From NCBI GenBank assembly GCA_026985435.1, contig JALSQL010000121.1:1-8237 (forward strand): a DNA stretch of 8,237 bases, given 5' to 3'. The stretch is from Acidilobaceae archaeon. GTDB taxonomy: Archaea > Thermoproteota > Thermoprotei_A > Sulfolobales > Acidilobaceae. The translations under genes were made by a program, and so were the position numbers. Shown here piece after piece: positions 5,262 to 8,237 of the stretch. How positions within the stretch are numbered: position 1 is the first letter of the stretch; every line of letters begins with the position of its first letter. Below the pieces are notes generated by a model. That model did no database searches and was not told where the DNA came from. It was given only the letters and a program-made list of their open reading frames with translations.

Positions 5262-5783
5262 ATGAGGTGGGACGACCCCGACCTGAGGTGGGCGTACGCC
5301 CTCCTCGACAACCTGCCGGTCCCCTACGTGCCGACGAGGCGTGAGAGCCTCAGCCTGGTCTTCGAGGCCCTGCAGCTCCGGGAGGGGGACGTTTTCGCCG
5401 ACCTGGGCTGCGGCGATGGGAGGGTGGTCGCCGAGGCGGCCCGCCGCTACCCCCTCTCGAGGGCGCTGTGCGTCGAGGCCAGGTTCGACCTCGTGGAGAA
5501 GGCTAGGGAGACGGTCGAGGAGGCTGGCGTGGGGGACCGGGTGCTCGTTGTTAGGGGGGACTTCTTCAGCGTGCCCCTTAGGGGCGTCACGGCGGTCTAC
5601 ATGTACCTCCTCACCAGCATAAACGAGGCGCTCAAGCCCAAGCTCTCCCGGGAGCTGCCCGAGGGGGCCAGGGTTGCCACCCTCGACTTCCCCGTGCCCG
5701 GCTGGAGGCCGGTGAAGACCCTGGGGGACCCGGGCTGGCAGAGGAGGGTGTACCTCTACGTTATAGGGGTCTCCGACCGGTGA
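5262..5783 (+). CDS. aKMT: aKMT-like SAM-dependent protein lysine methyltransferase
   Basis: This 173-aa protein is a compact class I methyltransferase. It has the SAM loop FADLGCGDGRVV at 45-56, the acidic ribose-binding strand LCVEARFD at 69-76, and RGDFFSVPL at 98-106. Length and whole-protein pattern fit the crenarchaeal broad-specificity lysine methyltransferase aKMT of Sulfolobus: PVPYVPT near the N-terminus (19-25), YMYLLTSINEALKPKLSREL at 113-132, FPVPGWRP at 143-150, and the C-terminal YLYVIG (164-169). That enzyme methylates many surface lysines, including the chromatin protein Cren7, and may help proteins withstand heat. The N-terminus here is slightly longer than in Sulfolobus (MRWDDPDLRWAYALLDN). 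ATG 5262 has an upstream GGGGGT. The last 23 nt overlap the convergent aldolase gene. Confidence 0.9.
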   Translation: MRWDDPDLRWAYALLDNLPVPYVPTRRESLSLVFEALQLREGDVFADLGCGDGRVVAEAARRYPLSRALCVEARFDLVEKARETVEEAGVGDRVLVVRGDFFSVPLRGVTAVYMYLLTSINEALKPKLSRELPEGARVATLDFPVPGWRPVKTLGDPGWQRRVYLYVIGVSDR

Positions 5784-6336
5784 GGGCGGCCAGCGCGAGC
5801 TCGACCCTGGCTAGCTCCTCGATAGCCTCCACCGCGTCTAGGGCGTGGTACACGGTCTCCCCGTACGCCACCATGCCGTGCCCCCGCATGACGGCCCCCC
5901 GGCACCCTGACGACTCCAGGACCCCGGCCACCGCCCTCGCCAGCTCCCAGGTGCCCGGCTGAACCCTGGGGGCCACCGGGACCTCGCCGCAGCCCCCGAG
6001 GGAGTAGGAAGCCTCGTTGAGCACTCCAACCCTGAGGGCCACGCCGGCCTCGGCCGCCGCCACGGCCATGGAGCCGTGGGCGTGCACCACCGCGGCGGCC
6101 CCCGGGATCCTCCTGTATATCTCGACGTGCATCCTCCACTCGCTGCTAGGCATCCCCTCGACGACAGAGCCGTCCAGCCGTATGACAGCCACGTCCCGGG
6201 GGCCTATGAGGTGGCGCGGCATCCCGCTTGGTGATATGTAGACGAGGCCGGAGCCCCTGTCCACCACGCTGACGTTGCCGCCCCTAACGCTCACGAGGCC
6301 CCGCGAGTATAGGAGACGCATCACGTCGGCGACCAT
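5761..6336 (-). CDS. Class II aldolase, L-fuculose-1-phosphate aldolase (FucA)-like
   Basis: From ATG 6336 this is 191 aa, the usual length of small FucA/AraD-type enzymes. Active-site features are all visible: RGGNVSV at 18-24 and SPSGMP at 35-40 for phosphate binding, the catalytic Glu in SSEW (E66), Zn ligands in HAHG (H85, H87), and RGHGMVAYG (H153). Such enzymes cleave fuculose-1-phosphate, or related sugar phosphates such as 5-deoxy- or methylthio-ribulose-1-phosphate, to dihydroxyacetone phosphate and an aldehyde. The archaeal substrate cannot be told from sequence; a nucleoside/methylthioadenosine salvage role is possible. Methylthioribulose-1-phosphate dehydratase is a related alternative. 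TTG 6366 would add ten residues and would be almost leaderless from the GTTAAA box. The longer open frame to 6906 is antisense to the fumarase gene. The 3' end overlaps the aKMT-like gene by 23 nt. Confidence 0.87.
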   Translation of the reverse strand: MVADVMRLLYSRGLVSVRGGNVSVVDRGSGLVYISPSGMPRHLIGPRDVAVIRLDGSVVEGMPSSEWRMHVEIYRRIPGAAAVVHAHGSMAVAAAEAGVALRVGVLNEASYSLGGCGEVPVAPRVQPGTWELARAVAGVLESSGCRGAVMRGHGMVAYGETVYHALDAVEAIEELARVELALAALTGRRPL

Positions 6337-6385
6337 GCCCCTGGGGTCTCCGCCGCCTGGCTCCAAGCTGGCGCACCCCGCGGGG

Positions 6386-6391
6386 TTTAAC
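6386..6391 (-). promoter_or_regulatory. Possible TATA box (GTTAAA) for the aldolase gene
   Basis: Read on the minus strand, this is GTTAAA, centred near 6388. It predicts initiation near 6362, at about the TTG codon 6366 and 26 nt before ATG 6336. The neighbouring box at 6404-6409 reads TATAAA on this strand and is a better match, giving initiation near 6380. One or both may be used. Confidence 0.45.
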
Positions 6392-6403
6392 GTGGGGGTG
6401 GGG

Positions 6404-6409
6404 TTTATA
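6404..6409 (+). promoter_or_regulatory. TATA box for the fumarase operon, also readable from the opposite strand
   Basis: TTTATA in the context GGGGTTTATACTAG is the best TATA match in the intergenic region. Initiation near 6432 would leave a leader of 40-52 nt before GTG 6472 or GTG 6484. The second AT patch, TTTAAC at 6386-6391, lies 18 nt upstream. Because each box also reads as a TATA box on the other strand, the divergent aldolase and fumarase genes may share them. Confidence 0.6.
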
Positions 6410-6471
6410 CTAGAACCCAACACCATGCAAGAGGATATGAGCCGGGCCCCCCGCCTGGTAGGTCGAGTGGG

Positions 6472-7416
6472 GTGCATACCCCGGTGTCGGTCTCGAGGGA
6501 GACGCTGGAGAGCCTCTTCTACACCATGGCTAAGACCGCTGTCACCAGGATACCCGTGGACGTCTACGAGGCCCTGAAGGCTGCGAGGGAGCGGGAGGAC
6601 AACCCGCTGGCCCGGGCCCAGCTGGACGCTATACTGAAGAACATAGAGATAGCCTGCAGCACCACGAGGCCCATATGCCAGGACACGGGGACCCCCTACC
6701 TCTTCCTGGAGATAGGCGACGAGTTCCCCCTGAGGTCCCAGGTCGTGGAGGCGGCGAAGGAGGGGATAAGGAGGGCAACCCGGGAGGGCTACCTGAGGCC
6801 CAACGCTGTCGACCCGGTGTACTTCAAGAACAGCGGCGACAACACCGGCCGCTTCATACCATGGGTCCACGTGGACCTCGTGCCTGGCGACAGCCTGCGG
6901 GTCCACCTCATGATGAAGGGTGGGGGCAGCGAGGCCCCCTCAACGCTGGTGATGTCAACGCCCCTGAAGGGCTGGGAGAACGTGAAGCGGGCCGCCGTGG
7001 AGGCCGTGGCGAACGCTGGCCCGCTCCCCTGCCCGCCAGTCATAGTGTCCGTGGCGGTCGCCGCCGGGGCTGACATAGCGACGAGCCTCGCGAAGCGCGC
7101 GCTGCTGAGGCCGATAGGCGAGAGGCACCCGGACCCGAAGGTGGCCAGGATAGAGGAGGAGCTCCTCGACGCCCTGAACAAGCTAGGACTCGGCCCCCAC
7201 GGCTTCGGCGGCAAGACGAGCGTGCTGGACGTGAAGTTCGAGTACGCCCACAGGCACCCGGCCACCTTCGCCATAGCGGTCATAACGAGCTGCTGGGCCA
7301 CGAGGAGGGTTGAGGCGCTAGTCACACGGGACGGGGAGGCCAGGATACTCTCGAAGCACCTCCTACCCACCCCCGGCGGGGGCTGCGCCCCCGGTGTTCC
7401 CCAGGTTGAGGGGTGA
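6472..7416 (+). CDS. Class I fumarate hydratase, alpha subunit
   Basis: This 314-aa protein is the Fe-S-binding half of a two-subunit class I fumarase (same fold as L-tartrate dehydratase alpha), which interconverts fumarate and malate. PICQDTGTP at 67-75, GPLPCPPVIV at 183-192 and ITSCWATRRV at 271-280 supply the three Cys (C69, C187, C274) that should bind the catalytic [4Fe-4S] cluster. Other family blocks are NSGDNTGRFIPWVHVD at 120-135, MKGGGSE at 148-154, LAKRALLRP at 206-214 and GFGGKTSVLDVK at 244-255. GTG 6472 is taken as the start; GTG 6484 follows GGGGTG by 8 nt and is equally credible. The stop is 6 nt before the beta subunit. Tartrate dehydratase is the main alternative activity, but fumarase is likelier in an archaeon. 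Confidence 0.93.
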   Translation: MHTPVSVSRETLESLFYTMAKTAVTRIPVDVYEALKAAREREDNPLARAQLDAILKNIEIACSTTRPICQDTGTPYLFLEIGDEFPLRSQVVEAAKEGIRRATREGYLRPNAVDPVYFKNSGDNTGRFIPWVHVDLVPGDSLRVHLMMKGGGSEAPSTLVMSTPLKGWENVKRAAVEAVANAGPLPCPPVIVSVAVAAGADIATSLAKRALLRPIGERHPDPKVARIEEELLDALNKLGLGPHGFGGKTSVLDVKFEYAHRHPATFAIAVITSCWATRRVEALVTRDGEARILSKHLLPTPGGGCAPGVPQVEG

Positions 7417-7422
7417 CGGGTG

Positions 7423-8040
7423 ATGGCGGAGTACAGGCTTAGGACCCCCCTCTCGGACGAGGACGTCGAGAAGCTCCGGGTCGGCGACATAGTCTACGTG
7501 AGCGGCATAATGGTGACCGCGAGGGACGAGGCGCACAAGAAGGTTCTCGAAACCATAGAGGCGGGCGGGAAGCTGCCGATAGACCTGCGGGGGCTAGTCC
7601 TCTACCACTGCGGCCCCGTCGCCAGGAAGAGGCCCGACGGCACCTGGGAGATAGTAGCGGCGGGCCCCACCACTAGCATGAGGATGGAGAGCGTCGAGGC
7701 CGAGTTCATAGAGAAGACCGGGGTCAAGATGGTCGTAGGCAAGGGCGGCATGGGCCAGAGGACGGCCGAGGCGATGAGGAAGCACAAGGCTGTCTACGCT
7801 GTATTCACCGGCGGCGCTGGCGCCCTGGCGGCGAACGCCATCAAGAGGGTGGTAGACGTCTACTGGCTCGACGAGCTAGGCATACCGGAGGCCCTATGGG
7901 TCTTCGAGGTCGAAGACTTCGGCCCCCTCGTGGTAACCATAGACTCGACCGGCCGGAACTACTACGCCGAGAGGATGGAGGAGGTAAAGAGGAACGCCCA
8001 GAAGATAGTCGAGGAGCTCCTAAAGAAGCCCATACCCTAA
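7423..8040 (+). CDS. Class I fumarate hydratase, beta subunit
   Basis: This 205-aa protein corresponds to the C-terminal half of single-chain class I fumarases. It shows SGIMVTARDEAHKK at 27-40, YHCGP at 61-65, GPTTSMRM at 81-88, GKGGMG at 106-111 and EALWVFEVEDFGPLVVTID at 156-174. It supplies the residues that close the active site over the Fe-S cluster of the alpha subunit. ATG 7423 is chosen because GAGGGGTGA ends 6 nt before it and overlaps the alpha stop; GTG 7420 would add one residue. The 6-nt gap and shared ribosome site indicate coupled translation. The C-terminus ends in a Lys-rich helix (KKPIP). Confidence 0.94.
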   Translation: MAEYRLRTPLSDEDVEKLRVGDIVYVSGIMVTARDEAHKKVLETIEAGGKLPIDLRGLVLYHCGPVARKRPDGTWEIVAAGPTTSMRMESVEAEFIEKTGVKMVVGKGGMGQRTAEAMRKHKAVYAVFTGGAGALAANAIKRVVDVYWLDELGIPEALWVFEVEDFGPLVVTIDSTGRNYYAERMEEVKRNAQKIVEELLKKPIP

Positions 8041-8091
8041 CCCTCCCCCACCAAGCCCACCCAACCCCCCACCCCCACTTTTACCCACTTT
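8041..8091 (+). terminator. Probable termination region after the fumarase operon
   Basis: Directly after the beta-subunit stop the plus strand becomes C-rich with almost no G, then carries TTTT at 8079-8082 and TTT at 8089-8091. Archaeal polymerases stop at short T-runs without needing a hairpin, and these are the first T-runs after the operon. No stem-loop precedes them. Confidence 0.5.
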
Positions 8092-8094
8092 AAA
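8089..8094 (+). promoter_or_regulatory. TTTAAA box preceding the T-free stretch
   Basis: TTTAAA is a good TATA-box match, identical on both strands. On the plus strand it predicts initiation near 8118, which is where the perfect hairpin at 8117-8138 begins. On the minus strand it would fire toward the fumarase gene, where no minus-strand gene is seen. It may simply belong to the terminator. Confidence 0.35.
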
Positions 8095-8237
8095 CCCACA
8101 CAGCAGAACACACACACGGGCCGGAACCACACGGCCCGCCACCCAGCCCCGAGGAGAGCGCCGGGGAGCAACGCCGCCAAGAAGCGGGAGGGCAACCCCG
8201 CGAGCGCCCCACCAGACCCCCAGCCGCGGCACGCCCC
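8092..8237. other. 146-nt stretch with no T on the plus strand; possible start of a structured RNA
   Basis: From 8092 to the window end the plus strand contains A, C and G only. Without T there can be no start or stop codon on the plus strand, and without A on the minus strand no stop codon there either, so the open frames in this region say nothing about coding. It starts CA-rich (8095-8117), then carries a perfect hairpin CGGGCCG/CGGCCCG (8117-8138), then purine-rich blocks with a second possible hairpin (GCGGG at about 8174, CCCGC at about 8187). I could not match it to tRNA, 5S rRNA, SRP RNA, RNase P RNA or box C/D RNA. It is cut by the right edge. Confidence 0.4.
8117..8138 (+). repeat. 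7-bp perfect inverted repeat with 8-nt loop
   Basis: CGGGCCG at 8117-8123 and CGGCCCG at 8132-8138 are exact reverse complements around the loop GAACCACA. The loop itself has no T. The hairpin lies about 26 nt after the TTTAAA box, where a transcript from that box would begin. Confidence 0.6.

Noticed and set aside
6367..6906. N-terminal extension of the aldolase to 6906 on the minus strand
   Set aside because: It is antisense to the fumarase alpha gene; class II aldolases of this type are about 190-220 aa and start near 6336-6366.
8020..8232. Minus-strand 70-codon open frame at the right end
   Set aside because: The minus strand there has no A over most of its length, so stop codons are impossible by composition. 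The Gly-rich product has no recognisable feature.
8095..8237. Plus-strand open frame with normal-looking codons (AAC GCC GCC AAG AAG CGG GAG GGC)
   Set aside because: No T means no start codon and no stop can occur, so openness is uninformative; no upstream in-frame start was found.
8118..8237. RNase P RNA, SRP RNA or 5S rRNA at the right edge
   Set aside because: The conserved cores I looked for (AGGAAAGUC for RNase P, GGAAGG/GAGCA helix 8 for SRP, the 5S core) are not present in the visible part.
1..8237. CRISPR array, transposon, integrase or defence island
   Set aside because: No regularly spaced repeats, terminal inverted repeats, transposase or integrase motifs were seen; codon use looks uniform across the genes.

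Overview
The window looks like a stretch of chromosome from a GC-rich hyperthermophilic crenarchaeon, probably of the Desulfurococcales/Pyrodictiaceae/Aeropyrum type (inference). Supporting signs are AGG-rich arginine and ATA-rich isoleucine codon use, TTTAAA/TATAAA boxes at archaeal distance from genes, GTG and probable TTG starts, an intron-containing tRNA-Tyr with C1-G72, and archaeal families (HTH-ThiN regulator, translin-like protein, aKMT-type lysine methyltransferase, two-subunit class I fumarase). Every assignment comes from reading the sequence; no database was searched.

Layout: 1-597 (-) is the start of a molybdopterin-dependent oxidoreductase cut by the left edge. It diverges from a ThiN-domain transcriptional regulator at 751-1611 (+). 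A tRNA-Tyr with a 34-nt intron lies at 1663-1771 (-), behind a good BRE/TATA promoter. A two-gene minus-strand unit follows: a translin/Trax-like RNA-binding protein (2427-3104) overlapping by 11 nt an unrecognised all-helical protein (1925-2437). Upstream of it on the same strand is a COG3375-type GNAT protein (about 3144-3977). That gene diverges from a radical SAM enzyme of the spore-photoproduct-lyase-like type (4062-5207, +), which is followed by an aKMT-like protein methyltransferase (5262-5783, +). The methyltransferase converges and overlaps by 23 nt with a class II (FucA-type) aldolase (5761-6336, -). The aldolase in turn diverges from the alpha and beta subunits of class I fumarate hydratase (6472-7416 and 7423-8040, +).

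Most of this is core metabolism, RNA biology and protein modification, not an accessory island. There is no transposase, integrase, CRISPR array, toxin-antitoxin pair or defence system. Two parts may hold something undescribed. One is the translin-like protein with its overlapping orphan partner. The other is the final 146 nt (8092-8237), which contain not one T on the plus strand, follow a TTTAAA box and begin with a perfect 7-bp hairpin. That stretch may be the start of a U-free structured RNA or another strand-biased element, and it is cut by the window edge.

Likely joint function: the two fumarase subunits must form one Fe-S enzyme and are translationally linked. The translin pair is probably one transcript. 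The other neighbours are single genes in divergent or convergent arrangement, with no clear shared pathway.
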